DNA from: Conchocele bisecta
Taxonomy: Eukaryota > Mollusca > Bivalvia > Lucinida > Thyasiridae
NCBI GenBank assembly: GCA_029237695.1
Contig: CM055265.1
Location: 74,286,013-74,350,012, forward strand
Direction: 5' to 3'
DNA length: 64,000 bases
Program-made: the position numbers and the translations under genes
In this document: piece after piece, positions 34,150 through 48,778 of the stretch
Layout of the letters: each line of letters begins with the position of its first letter
Position numbering within the stretch: the first letter of the stretch is position 1
The notes under the pieces: model-generated
What the model was told of the DNA's origin: nothing
The model's input: only the letters and a program-made list of their open reading frames with translations
The model's database searches: none

Positions 34150-37050
34150 TAGATCCGGGTTGTCTAATGTCAGGGCTGGATAGAAAGTGTATGCAAATAT
34201 TCAGTTTCACGCCCCCATCCATGCAGATGAAATTAGCTGTTGTTACTCCGTTTAAAGCCATTAAACATTAAACCGTTTGGAAATCTATCATTTTATTTTA
34301 TTAACCTGACCATGAACGTCAGTGTTGCATTTTATTATTACAACAGGTCCGTAACCAGGGGATCGGTGCGGTCGGACGACCCCCTCCCCCACCTTCCTCG
34401 TCCTGCCGTGGTGTCCATTGTTTGATGCACTAAAATAAGAATTGTTGTCAATACGTATTCATTTTAAAATATTGATGCAAGCAGTCGTATTATGTGCCCA
34501 TGACCCCCTAGCTGCCTCGGACCATTCAAGCCATCGAAAAGACTCTCTGCTTCAAAAAGTCTGGTTACCGGCCTGTAGCATACATCGAAACCATCAGATA
34601 CCGGTACATTCCATGCGAATATTATGTCATTTTCCATTATAACGAAACATAATATATATATACACAACGATAATCAATGTATTAATGCGGTACATGAAAG
34701 GGTAGGCACAGCGATTGACATACCAAAGGGAAGTTAACGAATTATGAACTTGACTGGCTAAGTGACAACTACCATTGTTCACTTCCCACATAATGAAAGC
34801 AGTGTTTTTTTCCTAGCGAAGAAGTATGCTTAGCTTTTTGGATATGAAAAAAAAAATCACGCCATTGCATCCTGAGTTATATAAGTATACTAATGTCCAC
34901 TGATATGGGAATATCCATTCTACTGCGTTTGAATATGCTATATTCCCACCATTTATACTTGAAAGGTCTTTATCGACACATTTATTATTATAAAAAAGTC
35001 GTAATATTAACGACAATAGCATGAACATGGAATACTAATAACTTGGAAACACTGCACATGGACAGTTCGAGTGTGATAGTCGGTATAGCAAGAGAGAAAA
35101 TCAATTACTTGAACATTGGGGAATGATATAACATATATATATCGTATATATGTAGAGTCAATGGTGTGATCATGGTCATCGCATCTCAGGTTGTTATTGC
35201 CCAAAATAAAATAACTTTTGGATGACGTATCATATGCTTGTAGCCGTGTACTAGGACATGTACGTACATGTAGGAATAAGTTAATAACCAGTATTTGTGA
35301 GCCATATTCACATTACTCTATATATCTAATAATTCAATACATGGTGTCATCCAGACCATTACATCGCAGGTCATAAACGGCATATGCTGTGTTTATTAAC
35401 AATACAATCGCGTTTGAATTACCTATATCAAGACGTAATATACAGGTAGGCATGGACTATGTAAATAGGATGGATTGAATGATTCAGTATTTGTGAGTCA
35501 CATATGTATGGATATTAAACCATCATGTAATCGAGATCAATATGTTGTGCGTTCATGATGGAACATATGTTGAGGGTTGAGGTCATTCAAGATATTGTTT
35601 GGTATATACAAAGAATAAAAGTTATATAAATTTATTATGCGGTCATAATGTAGTCTACCTTGAATGTATATGTGTGTATATGTATCACATTTATGAAGGG
35701 CGCAGTTTCAGGGGAATACCATACACTGTAATCATAAATTATGTAGTCATATAATGTCCTTACATGGATGGTATGTGTATACGTGTCATAACTGTGTATT
35801 ATAATATCATAACCATATGTGTAATATACTATATAATAGGTTGCATACATTACTATGTTACTTTGTTTCAAATTAACATGGTTGATTATTCTATGCTACT
35901 CTAGAACTATATCAGAATGTTTCATCGTCCGTGTCTATGCACACCATATAGTGTTTATTCAGATAAAGATTAACGCTTTAAGCCATATGGCCCCTGAAGC
36001 AATACACATGTAACAACATACAATTATGGGTGACATATACAACATATAAATAAGATCGTAAGAGACCAAACAGAGACACTTATTTTAACATGCACGTATT
36101 TAAGTAGTGCTTTGTTATATATAGAGCATATCATTGTACCCATATGTCTCTGACTAAATTTCCATAAATGGATAACTAATGTACACAAATCAACCAAACA
36201 ACCATTTCTCTGTGCAAAACCGCAATTACCGTGACTGGATTTTCAATTAACCGGGTTTGAGCTAACCTTGAAGCGAAACGCATAAAGCTAAACAATGACA
36301 CATACCTGATCTGAGGCCTCTAAATCACGAGCATTCGCTAACACATGTTTTATATATTTGGCACGCATAGACGCTGTCAATATTGATTTCAGTGCAGTCG
36401 ACTTTTGTCGATGAGAATATATGTTAATTGAGAATACATTTCCATTTATCAGCGATGACTAAACATGCAGTCATGCGGATAGTTTTGCTGAAATTAAATA
36501 TGCTGATCTGCCTTATACATACATATATGGGACAATCATTAAATATTTCAGTGTAATTTAAAGGTATGTATATGGGTATATCCACTCGTGAATGAATGGA
36601 TAGACACGGACACAGAAACTGTAATAAATATATTTGGTAATTGTTGTATTTTACATGAATTGAATGACATGTTCTATCTTGGTTATAATTAAGTCTAAAG
36701 TAATTGAAATAACATAACATACAATATATTTAAAAACAAACAGTACATATATTTTAAAATTCTGACTTTGCAACGAGTGTAACTTAATTCGATCATCACC
36801 AAGTGTATTATCAGCGAATCAGCGAACTACTTGTCTGAACACATGTGAATTCGTCCTATAAAGAAATGTAAAAGGAAATGAAAAGAAACGCGCAATTACC
36901 AGTACCACAATATATTAAAATAGCCTAAATGAGGCGACCATTTTGAATAAACAAAACTACAAATGACTTTAAAATTAAGTGTGTCCAACTTACTGATTTA
37001 ACCAACATTATGAATAAATCTAAATAAGTAAAGCAAAAGTAAACATTATA
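34150..37050. other. AT-rich stretch without recognisable genes
   Basis: No conserved protein segment, no strong hairpin and no tandem array. It holds dispersed ATATATAC-type runs and short open frames that look random. A G-homopolymer lies at 34098-34111. Confidence 0.6.
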
Positions 37051-37061
37051 TCCAATAACTT

Positions 37062-37146
37062 TCGAGTACACTCGTGGTGTGAAATGCCCATATTTCACTC
37101 GTGACTGACGGCACTCGTGAAATATGGACATTTCACACCACTCGAT
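37062..37146. repeat. Hairpin repeat (CACTCGTGGTGTGAAATG)
   Basis: Two inverted arms around GACTGACGGCACTCGTG; a typical short palindromic element. Confidence 0.6.
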
Positions 37147-37984
37147 GAACATATATGTCATATTCGTTGCAAAAATATGAATATCCTCTTTATATTTATA
37201 GCGGAAAGTGAATATTGTTGATAATACTGTGACATAATTGTGGTCAACAAACGAAAGTAGATCGCTTTTCCCAGTAACAGGCCCAGTGTGAGTGTTTCTT
37301 AGGTATGTATTATTATAACAATAAAGAAAGCATTATGTCACTGGATTAAATGCATGAGCCATTTCGCTGACATGTGGTCTGATCGGGGTCTACAGTGTTC
37401 GTTAAATGATTTGTAACTAACACACGATACTTTGCAGTAGATGTTTGATATGAGAATAGTTCACTTAACTATCCATCCCGCCACAAAAACCTGATCACCG
37501 TTCTGCATCACATGTGAGGAAGATGTATTTATATGTTACATGTACGTGTTCCTACCAGCTTCAGTATCATCTTGTTGTTTTTCTACTATTCTTTTTGTTT
37601 TTTACTCCCTCAATCTTCTTTCTCTCAGTCAAACGTCTTTGTTGTTTGAATGTCACTATTATAGGTACATGCACTATGTTGAGAAGATTTGTGAACATAC
37701 ATATTATCTGGTGTTGTTGGATGAGGTTGTCATTGTTGATACCTATGGCAGCTCTTCACCTCGCTGATTTAATTAATTAGCCGAATGGGTAATGATTTAA
37801 CTTCCTGGAGGGCTGCTATCGGTAATTTTAATTGTAGCACACGGCCGATATTGCTTGTGTTTACAATATCTATAACATTTTATATATAATACTGAATGTG
37901 TTAACGGATATATTTAATTGTTTGACCAATATATTTTAATGTAGAGGATCCGGATTACTATTTAACCTCAATATTTGTCTAGCA

Positions 37985-39480
37985 ATACTATCTTTGATTT
38001 TGCTACTGCTGGCTGGTGATGTTGAAATAAACGCAGGGCATGACAATGAGATTGGGTGTTTTTCAATTTTACATTTAAATATTAGAAGTATTCTCAATAA
38101 GGTCAGTTATATCGAGGACACTTTTACAGACTTCGACATTCTATGTTTTACAGAAACGCACTTATCATGCGCTATAGAAACAAGCATGGATATGGCTTAC
38201 CATTCCGAAGCGACAAATCGCCACATTCTGGGGGTATATTAGTATATGTCGCAGACCACTTATTATCAGAAAGAATGCAAAATTTAGAAAGAAATATTTT
38301 GGGATGAAACCATTTAGATTCAAAGACAAACCGTAAAACGTTCTTGATTGGCACGATTTACCGACCCCCGTCGTCAAATATCAAATTTTGGGAATTATTA
38401 ATCGCAATCTAGAATTGGTATCCGATATAACAAATAATATAATTATTGTTGGCGATGTAAATGAAGATCAATTAAATGTACAAAACCACAAATTAAAAGA
38501 TGTAATGATTATGAATTCATTGAGAAACATAATTACATCCGCAACCCTGGAAACAGCTACTACTTCAACAACTTGATGTATTATCTGTTTCGCCAAACAT
38601 AAGTGATCATAAGGCTACATGTGTCATCATACCAGCTGAAAGTTCATATAATAATTCATATAAACGAACTGTATGGAACTATAAAAGAGCAGACTTTGCT
38701 AAATATAACGAGCTCATGCTTAATACTGATTGGACAATTTTAAATAATGGTAGTGTAGATGGTGCATCTAATATATTTACATCTAAGTTCATTGAGCTAG
38801 CTAAGCAATGCATTCCATGCAGTCCAGCCACAGTGCGGCCTAACGATAAACTATGGTATGATTTCCAAATTCGCCAAACAATGAAGCTAAGGGACAAGTT
38901 ACGAAAGAAAGCAATACAGTTTGGACGGGTGGACGATTGGAATAAATACAAAACAACTCAGAATAAAGTTAATAATATGAAAAAACATGCCAGAGAAGCA
39001 TTTTATAATGACATAGAGTTTAATCTAACAGAATCATTTTCGAATAACAAAAGATATTTCTGGAAGCTAGTCCGACACTTTGTGAAAGACAGAAATTCAA
39101 GTGGTACTATTCCTCCTTTAAAAACCAATCTCGGTAACAGCGAAAATTTATATTTGTCTGATGCCGAAAAAGCAAACTGTCTTAACAACTTCTTCGTTTC
39201 AATATCAACTGTGGCTGATAGTAACTCTCTTTACCATCGTTTGAATTGAAAGCTAACCAAGTTCTTGATACGATTAATGTCAATGAATCTGAGGTTAGAG
39301 ATATAATACAAATTTTGCAAACTGATAAAGCTTGTGGATACGATCTAATTAGTCATATGATGTTAAAAGGAACTATTACATCTGTCTCAAAACCACTGGC
39401 GATCCTCTTCAATAGATCTGTCAATGAATGTCAATTTCCGATGGCGTGGAAATTAGTGTAATTCCTCTATTTAATCAAAG
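37985..39480 (+). pseudogene. Non-LTR retrotransposon: endonuclease and start of reverse transcriptase, broken
   Basis: In order: AGDVEINAG and ILHLNIRSILNK (37994-38100), then FDILCFTETHLS of an APE-type endonuclease, GTIYRPP (38350) and the NIIIVGDVNED block (38430), a linker ORF 38716-39249, and the RT entry segment with DKACGYDLISHMMLKG (39330) and PMAWKLV (39435). The frame breaks several times (near 38220, 38575, 39249, 39465), and RT is lost after about 39480. A dead LINE of the CR1/Jockey-like group; exact clade not resolved. Confidence 0.85.
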
Positions 39481-40646
39481 TACTGAAAGTACTGAACATA
39501 GGGTACTATCTGAAGTATATATCAAGCTTTACATTCTGCAAAGTTGGAGAACTGCCATCACATACTGGACACAAATACATGGATTACCAATGTTGTCGCA
39601 ATGTCGCACACTAGTCAAATCCCACAGTAGATATGATCCGGGGAATACCTCATTTGGGCCATAATATTATGGAAGTCATAACAAGTCGATAGCTGAAAAT
39701 ATCTTATATACGGTTATAACTTTCTTTGAAAACTTTTCTTTGTCTTTCTTCAAATGCCCGGAACGCAATGACAGGTGGTTGCAGATGTTGAATGAAATAT
39801 CGCTACGCACAATATAAGAAATAAAACAAAAGCACAGAGACGACAGGGAATGCTTGCACATGACGCAAATATATAATAATTCCTCTAATAAAGGGGTGTC
39901 CACAGACGCCTTCAAAGTATCGACCGATATCGTTATTAAGCTGTATAGGTAAGGTAATGGAGTGAATAATGTTGAAACATATTTATAATCACTTGCACTC
40001 ACAACAATTTATTTATAACAGTACAAAATTTTATTAAAACTACGAAAAGATTTGAGTAACACCATTGGTGGATGCCTGGGACGCAAGCTGTATCGGATGC
40101 TTTCCATTTTCCATTTGCAAACATCGTCCACTACCATCTGATAACAACGAACACTGAGATCCAACTGCAGTAGGTTATATAGTATATGTACATTGTGACA
40201 CATAACTCTTTCATTCTTTCTCCCAATCTCCTCTCTCACTTCATTTACTCTCTATCTTTCTATCCGAGTTTTCTTTTCGTACATTGTGCAGATATTTATA
40301 TATATATATATACCGCATTAGTATTGGTCTGTACCCATGTACATATACCTCTATGCTTATCGCCATTGCTGTTAAATTGCTGTATTGTTGTAATACTTGG
40401 GTAAGGGCTGTAACTAATGTTGTGAGAACTTGTAGACCAAGCCCATTGTACTATGTTTAAACTAAGTGGGCCGCTATGCCCACCTAGTGCTGCCAACGGC
40501 CCGTTATAAGTGTGCTGACTGGGACGACCCCACATGACTTATCGTGCGGGTGTTTCATACCGTATAGCATCCGCAAGGGCCATAGGAAAATTGTTTTTTC
40601 GCAATAAAATAAATATTTTATGGCATTTCATTACATATTTATTTTG

Positions 40647-40669
40647 GCGGGGGGGGGGGGGGGGGGGGG
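40647..40669. repeat. Poly-G tract
   Basis: More than twenty consecutive G inside a fragment of the 6055-6568 MITE family. Confidence 0.9.
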
Positions 40670-40721
40670 TGTGACTTGTTGTTTCTGTTAATGAAAAAGC
40701 ACTTGTATTTAAATATGTTTA

Positions 40722-41068
40722 GGTGCATGCCCACTCAGTAGGCACAAACTGTTCTTTATAGCAATTAAATAAGTGTATAATAGTGTCATTGTTCCACCAG
40801 TTCTAAAAATTGCAAGTGTCCGCTATACAGATATAATCATTTAATAATAGTTATTTTACTGATAGTGACTTGCGGTGGTATCAGGCTCTTTTCATATACA
40901 AATGAGGCATACTATTTTTTTTAAATATTTATACTAATTAAATGCGTCACCTGAACAAAATAATATTTTCGACAGATTATAAAGTATGATCGTTGCACAT
41001 CAAAAATTAAATACAGAGAATAAGTTGTAACGTCCGTTAATATTTTGAGAAAACACTGTTATCGCCCC
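40722..41068. repeat. ~345 bp dispersed repeat, second copy
   Basis: Collinear with 11655-12003; starts GTGCATGCCCACTCAGTAGG. Confidence 0.75.
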
Positions 41069-41584
41069 ATGTAGCTGAATGAGAATTCGTCAGGAATCCG
41101 GCGCCTATTTAAATTTCGATTTGAAATATTCCCACCGCACCATAGCCTAGTAGTGTGGGTGTAGATACACTACCGCCTGCGTTAATCTTCCCAATGTCTG
41201 TCAATTACTTTACGGCGAAATACTTGAATATTGTGCTTAAAATCAAGCGACTTGATTGGCTGAGCCTGAGGTGTAGCACAGCTGAGGCTCAACCAATCAA
41301 ACTGCTTGTTGACAGTACCAATAGATGTTCAGAAACGTTTACATATTTGCAAGATTAACGCAAGCGGTTGTGTAACTGCCAAACCCGTTGCGAGTGCTGT
41401 GTGAAAGTGCGCATGTGCTAAATTGCCAAATCACTTTTATCAGTCTGTTGAATTTGATATTTTGTGTTCCCCGCCCGAAGTGGGTATCGTGGGGGTGTTA
41501 TCACTCAAGGGGAGGGGAATTACACTGCAAAAAACAAAGACGTGGCAATTAGACAACTAAAACAGCTTTCAGGCTGACAAAACA

Positions 41585-41965
41585 CCCCTATATGAAATTG
41601 CTACCTGGGAAAAAACACCGCCCATGCTATAGTATGACAAAGCACCCCGATGCTATGACAAAACACCCCCACGCTAGGACAAAACACCCCCAAGAAGCTA
41701 GGACAAAACACCCCCATGCTATAGTATGACAAAACACCACCCACGCTAGGACAAAACACCCCCAAGCTAGGACAAAACACCCCCCACGCTAGGACAAAAC
41801 ACCCCCAGCTAGGACAAAACACCCCAAGCTAGGACAAAACACCCCCATGCTAGGACAAAACAACCCCAAAGTTAGGACAAAACACCCCCATGCTAGGACA
41901 AAACACCCCCAGCTAGGACAAAACACCCCCATGCTATATGACAAAACACCCCCATGCCCCAGGGC
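41585..41965. repeat. Minisatellite (GCTAGGACAAAACACCCCCA)
   Basis: About eighteen copies of an 18-27 bp unit with a TATAGTATGACA variant. Long minus-strand frames reading FCPSxGV are artefacts of it. Confidence 0.93.
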
Positions 41966-41974
41966 TGACAAGAT

Positions 41975-42625
41975 TATATCTGTAGCCGATTTCATCAAAA
42001 TTGCAAAGTGTACTTTTCTAGCAAAGTATACTTTGAGGGAGTAATCATTTATTTTTTCCCAAAATGCACTATTTCATATAGAACTAACCACTGCATATAT
42101 TTGATGATTAAAAGTATGCAGAATTATTACACTGAATTTATTACATTATCACAGCCATAATGGCTGTGATAATGTAATACATTCAGTATAATACAAATTA
42201 ATAAATGTATCCTTAAATTGACAATGTCTCCCTCAGAGTGTACGTACTTAGCAATATAAGTATAGATGCATTGCAATTTTGGTGAAATCGGCGACAGGAT
42301 CTTGCCATTTGTATAATTGACTGGAAAAATGAGGCTTATGTGATTTCTGATCAATTAGCTCACTCCTGTATTCCATGAGCCTCACTTACTGACCAATCTA
42401 GTTTCATATAGAACTAATGACTGCATAGATTTGATGATTAACAGTATGCACAATTATTATACTGAATTTATTACATTATCACAGCCAAAATGGCTGTGAT
42501 AATGTAATAAATTCAGTATCATAAAAAATAATAAATTTGTCCTTAAATTGAAAATTTCTCCCTCAGAGTGTATGTACTTAGCAAAGTATACATTGCAATT
42601 TTGGTGAAATCGGCGACAGGATCTT
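41975..42625. mobile_element. Two tandem MITEs of the ATTATCACAGCCATTTTGGC family
   Basis: Copies at 41975-42300 and 42410-42625 have central hairpins at 42148-42178 and 42476-42507; both carry the GTAGCCGATTT.ACCAAAAT-type end and the TCCCTCAGAGTG block. Confidence 0.78.
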
Positions 42626-44040
42626 GCCATTTGTATAATTGTGGCTATGACTGGAAAAATGAGGCTTATGTGATTTCTCATCAATTAGCTCACTCCTGTC
42701 GCCTGTTAATGATGTATACATTGCTTGTTAGAAGGATGATGGGTGTTTCATTGGTGGAATGGCGAACAGTGCTGATCCTAATGAGACTGTGCGGACGCAC
42801 AGTCTGATCTGGATCTACACTTAACGAAAAACTCAAAGTATAGAAAAGTATACTTTGCATTGTTGGTGAAATAGGCTACTGGTATGTGACTAGGCTTCTC
42901 GCAAACGTCATAGGATATATACTCTCAATATTATGCGTAGGGCTCGAAAACCGGACCAGTCCGATACAGGGGGACAATCCCACAAACCCGAACACTACTA
43001 CAGTACTATGGTGTGTGATGTACATCACGCGCACCACAACATGGCTGTGATAATGTAAGAAATTCAGTATAATAAAAATTAATAAATGTATCCTTAAATC
43101 GAAAATTTCTCCCTCAAAGTAGACTTTGCTAGATAAGTATACTTTGCAATGTTGATGATATCGGCTACTGATAGAATGGTTGTAGTTTTAATATGTTGCT
43201 GCGACTGGAGAAATGGGGCTTATGAGATTTGTGACCAGTGTAGCTTCAAATAAAAAAGCACACTCCTGTAGTCTGATAGCAATTTACATTCCTGGTTAAA
43301 AGCATGATGTGTGTTTCATTGATGGACTGGCGAACAGTGCAGATCCTGATCAGACTGTGCGGGTGCACAGGCTGATCGGGATCTACACTGGTCGCAAAAC
43401 CCATCAGTCCAATTTATCCAGTCACAGCCACATATATTATCAATTTGTGTTTGACTTTCAGCAATCGGACATTATGCCAATTAAATGATTTAAACATCAT
43501 TAAACCGGTGTTCGTACTTTGTTATTAGCCGATCTATTTATAGATCGGCTATATGTTGGTAATCCATTGGTTTGTGAAAAAGTTTGTAACCACCCTTTTC
43601 TCTTATATTCGGTAATCTACAAACGCAAAAAAATTGTTGTATCACTTCCAAACTACATCAACCGGATAATGTTTCATGTTTGGCCATTATCTCTGTTTAA
43701 AACTTTAAATATAGCGAAATAACACAATTTGGCTATAAATAAACGTTTTAACTACAGGAGTTCGGTAATTTGGCTATAAATAAACGTTTTAAAAATAACT
43801 ACAAGAGTTCGGTAAACTAAAGTTAGGCGGTTTGCCTTCTAGGCAATTTGTACGAACAGGAGCTTGCGTCTATTTTTAGATGGCATTGTAACCGGTAGCT
43901 CCGATAGCTCCGCCCACTCGCGTGCTGCCACAGAATTCGGACAAACACACAGTGACTACAACTTTGTGTATTGCGGAGTGTAAGCTGTAGATAAATAGAG
44001 CATACAGTACAGGTTTTACGCTGGAATATTTCGCAACATA

Positions 44041-45428
44041 ATGGTGACAACAAAACATTGCTGCTATGGCGATTCACGAACCCTGAAACCCGGTGAAGAC
44101 AAATACTTTATTGGATGGATTTGGGAACCGGTTTCCAAAAACTGCACAAAATCGAGAAAAATGTCAACGCTGGGTACAGAACTGTGGTCGAACATAGTTT
44201 ACCATTGTCAATGTTACCAGAGACACCTACATATGTTCGATGCACTTTGTGGGTGGACGAGGCCCGACAGCTGAATATCCCGACCCCATAAAATGCGGAA
44301 TACAGGTACATTAGGCCTAATAATTATTGAATATCGATCACCAAAGCAAATCAAACTGGAAAGATCGGATGCAGCGCAGAGTCTACTGCTGTTGACGGAT
44401 ACAAATGAAAGTGATGTGGGTGTCGTGTGCTCCAGCGCACCAGAAGTTCCATCAACTTCACATACCAAGACCATTCCAGACCAGCGACAGCTCTTTATAA
44501 GTGTTGGAACCACCTGTAAACCTTCTGTACGTGATCATGAATGTCAAAAAGACAGTGCCAAATTAAATGAAAGTGTTACACCATTTGCATTACGCAAGCC
44601 TGTGGATAAAAAAACAAACCTCGGACACATCTACTGCATTTCATGACACATTCAAGGATGATGATAAAGCCTTTACATTTTATACAGGATTAACTTACAT
44701 TCAATTCATGTGTCTGTGGGATTTTTTAGGGAAATGTACTGAAAAGATGAACTATTGGAATTCTAATGTGTCTGGTGCCAATAAGACTCCGAGTAAAAGA
44801 CGAGGGCGCAAAAGAAATATGTCACCAATAAACCAGTTATTCATGACCTTAATACGTCTACGTCTCGGCTTATTGCACCAGGATTTAACTTATCGGTTCA
44901 AAACCAATACACGTCTGGTTTCCACCATCATCACATGGATCCAGTTACTGTACAAACAATGCACTTCGCAAAGCCATGTTTGCTTCAAGAAGGAAATATA
45001 AGGTGTATAATAGATTGCACTGAAGTTCAGGTCCAATCGCCTGGTAACTTCAAGGCTCAAGGAAATCAGTACATCTCCTACAAGGGATATACATCTTACA
45101 CATTTCGTGTAGCTATTGCTCCAAATGGTGCTATTGTTTATGTAAGTGATGCATTTGAAGGAAGCATTAGTGACAGTCTGATTTTTTAGATTTCCTTGAG
45201 CCAGGTGATGTCATTATGGCGGACCGATGGTTTTTAATTAATGATCTCCTGAATGAGCGTCAAGTGAAAATGTTTAGGCCACCATTTCTTGGTACGAGAC
45301 ACAGATTTACTCCACAAGAGGAAGCTGCCACAAAAGACATTGCTAAACATAGAATTCATGTTGAGCGTTCCATTGAAAGAATGAAAAAGTTCAAAATCCT
45401 CCAAAGAATCATTCCACAATCCTTGTAG
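44041..45428 (+). pseudogene. THAP-domain DDE transposase (PIF-Harbinger / ISL2EU-like), frameshifted
   Basis: The N-terminus has a C-C-Y-G opening and, in a shifted frame near 44255, GRGPTAEYPDPIKCG, the tail of a THAP zinc-binding domain. The middle ORF (44633-45001) carries FTFYTGLTYIQFMCLWDFLG and PINQLFMTLIRLRLGLLHQD, a helix-turn-helix of DDE_Tnp_4 transposases. Then IIDCTEVQVQ (first Asp), YVSDAFEGSISDS, MADRWFL (second Asp; family usually ADRGF) and RIHVERSIERMK (Glu). Frames change near 44250, 44630, 44950 and 45185, so it is dead. I could not identify its terminal inverted repeats. Confidence 0.85.
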
Positions 45429-45689
45429 CATGTATTCACTCAATGTGTTTTCGTAATTTCTTATTTGGTAAATGTTCAAGCACCTCTTGTGGAGTAATGG
45501 AGTGGGGAAAATGGTAAAACACAGATGCATATAATTTGATGTATATTATGTACCTTTGAAATAAATATTATTGGTAAACATTAATCCATAACATTGTGAG
45601 GATATGCTACACATTTTCACTGGGTATGATCTATGTCTGTATAACTACAAGGAACAGTTGTATGGTGTACGAACGGGGTCAAAACTAAA

Positions 45690-46145
45690 TTTACAGGTGC
45701 AGCTATACAAATATACAGGTGCACCTGTAAATATACAGGTGTGGCTGTAAAAAATACAGCTGCACCTGTAAATATACAGCTGCACCTGTAAAAATACAGC
45801 TGCACCTGTATTGTTTATAGCTGCAGCTGAAAATGTATAATTGCACCTGTCAATAATACAGCTGCACCTGTATTTTTATAGCTGCACCTGTAAATGTATA
45901 GCTGCACCTGTAAAATGTACAACTGCAGTTGTAAATGTATAGGTGCACCTTTAAGTAAAAAATACAGCTGCACCTGTATTTTTGTAGCTGCACCTGTAAA
46001 ATGCACAGCTGCAGCTGTAAAAGTATAGCTGCACCTGTAAAAAATACAGCTGCACCTGTATTTTTATAGCTTCATCTGTAAAAAGTATAGCTGCACCTGT
46101 AAAAAATGCAGCTGCACCTGTAAAAATACAGCTGCTCCCGTAATT
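45690..46145. repeat. Palindromic minisatellite rich in CAGCTGCACCTGTA
   Basis: About twenty copies of a ~22-24 bp unit, each with CAGCTG and CACCTG E-box cores separated by ATA/TTTTTA spacers; both orientations are interleaved. Confidence 0.92.
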
Positions 46146-46149
46146 ATAC

Positions 46150-48775
46150 ATCTGATTGGAGCGGAAGTAGGTATATATAAGATTCCGGCACCTCGTGTTA
46201 ATTTATGGCACCCGGTGTTTTTATAAACTTGAATGTATAATGTTTCTAAAAAATCAAGGTTCCATTTTTTAAACCAAGTTCAAGGTCATTTCAAGGTCAT
46301 TGAACTTTATGCTTGACGGAAGTCGAAAACTGCCAATATATGAGCCAATAGGTCATGGTCCTTAACTTGGAAATTGGTGTAACTTGTTCAAAAACATTTC
46401 TGATGGATATATTAAAGAATTTACGTAAACTACACTAATATTCAGTATATAATTATCATATTTTGAAGATGACCGCCAAAAATCGGGTATTTATGCGATT
46501 TCGGCTGACTTGCTACATATTTGTGTAATGCTAAGCGCCTTCACCTATATTCAAAGGTTAATTCCTTCAACTGGAATAATGTTGCAGTTAACATACTCCA
46601 TTGTCATAAAACTCAAAATGGCCGCCAAGTAAATGGCAAATCCATAGTAATCATGAACATAGACAATTTTGACATCCACAACAGTAGGGCAGACAAAGTC
46701 TGGACGTCTGTTCTCAACACAGACGACAGTCGCAGAATATACTACACTTACAGAGCTTCAGAATATCCATCTTGAAAATATAACCGCCAGATATGTGAGT
46801 TGAAAACCGAATTTTCCGAAAATGTTTAGTGTGTGTATTAGTCGGTTCTTCTGTGTAATTTATACCAGTTTAGGGTCATATGTATACACGACATATTGGT
46901 GTATAATTCATGGTACACGGGCTCCAATTATGCCAAAATGTCAATGACCTTGAAATGACCTTGAACGTGTCCGAGAAAAATGGATTTTTCGGAAAGCCAA
47001 ACCCCAAATGTATACAAAACCACCAAGAAACAAAAATTAGCACGCGGTGCCGGAATCTCGACAATTCACCCCAAACTATTCGTTACAAAATGTGATATTT
47101 CGTATTCGTGATTTGATTGGACCGGACCAATGTTGGATCACCCAGCTGACCAATCAATCGAACAGTTGCCGATCACGTGATCTTGATAAGCGCACAACAG
47201 CTTCATTTGCAAGAAGATACAACCATTAGATACAGGTAATTTGTTTTGCAAAGTACATTTGAGCATAAATACCGCCGAGAATATACGCTACAAACTGTTA
47301 ATTAACAATATACGAGTGGAGATTGTCCCTGCAGTATATTTATACTGTACCGAGAGAAAAGTGGAGCCATTACGGCCCTTAGATGCCAGATATTTTGGGA
47401 AAAAACATCAACATTATTTTATGTAATGTTGGCTTATCTTTAGCGTTTTTACGCTTAACGGCGGATATACAATATTCATTCAACACTGAAACTACCATTT
47501 GCTGATATGGTGGCAGGTTCCCTTACCACACCAACACCAACATCACTTGGCCCAACGGAATCTACTTATGTTGCTCAAATATACCAGCATATAGAGAAAT
47601 GATTAACACATTAGAATGTTTTATAAACTTGTGGCTAGTTCATTTACATCTGACTACCATAAGTATTGCTATGATCAGATATTAATGCTAGCTAAATATA
47701 ACTGGGAGAATTTGGTTGGGGAGGAAATCAACACTTCTCCCACTTTTCCCTGAGATTCCGTAACTACTAAAATGTGGACATATATTGAACCCTGATTTGA
47801 TCGGCTAATAACATCATGCTCTGCATGACTTTTCATTATTTATTTGACCGTCTACCTCTCCCTTTGATTCCTTGTGTATGTCTCATTCTGCCAATTATGG
47901 CCACAGGTTTTGAACAGATGGTCAGTATGTTGGTCTCACATGGTTATTTTTGTGGATTTTGGGTAGATCTGGATGGATTTCGTTGGTTTTGGGTAATTTA
48001 CATAGTTTGTGCAACTACTAATGCTCAGTCATTACACACGACAGAAATCGTCAATTATCTACACATTCACCGTATCAAACTTTCCGTCTCCTTTTATACC
48101 GTCAAAAGACTCGGGAGGTGACGTAAAGTGAATGTTGGTAACAATGCACACAAACCACCAGATATACCGAAATAACCCATAAAACATCGAAATATGAACC
48201 GTTCTTCAAGAACCTGTGATTATGGACCTTTAAATGTAGAGTTAAAATTTATTTACCATTTGGATAAAAATGTTATTGCCGTACTTTCTATTGTCTCGCC
48301 GAAGACACGCTGCAGTAATTTGATCTAATCTTAAGCCGTGTTCATTTCATTTCTGAACAGTGTAGATCCTGATCCATTCAGCATGACATGAATCCAATTT
48401 ACTGAGCGTTGTTGGGCCATGGATGTGTCTTCATCCGAATAGCGAACAGTGCAGACCCTGATCAGACTGCGCGAATGCGCAGTCTGATCTTGGTCTACAC
48501 TGGTCGCAAATGTAACAAGCCCGATTTTGTCAAATTGTGGCACTTTGAAAATTGATCACTTTTGTCTTAATGACAGACGCGAAAGAATGTCTACACACAA
48601 TCTGATCGGTGCCATATTGGACATAGCTCGGTGGTCGTGTTTGACTTAAGCCGATTGACATGCCAAGTTAGGTACACGGATATTCATTTGACACACCTTG
48701 TGACATGATACAAAATAAATCGTATGAACTTATCAACCAGTGTAGCTCAAAATAATTACGTGTCAACATTCTGTT
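46150..48775. other. Non-coding stretch with degenerate repeats
   Basis: It holds AAGGTCATTTCAAGGTCATT-type text near 46270 and 46945, loose ATGGCCGCCA motifs, and one CTGATCAG MITE (48350-48520). No supported gene. Confidence 0.5.
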
Positions 48776-48778
48776 TGG

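Noticed and set aside
41601..42044. Minus-strand ORFs with repeated FCPSxGV
   Set aside because: Shadow of the GGACAAAACACCCCC minisatellite.
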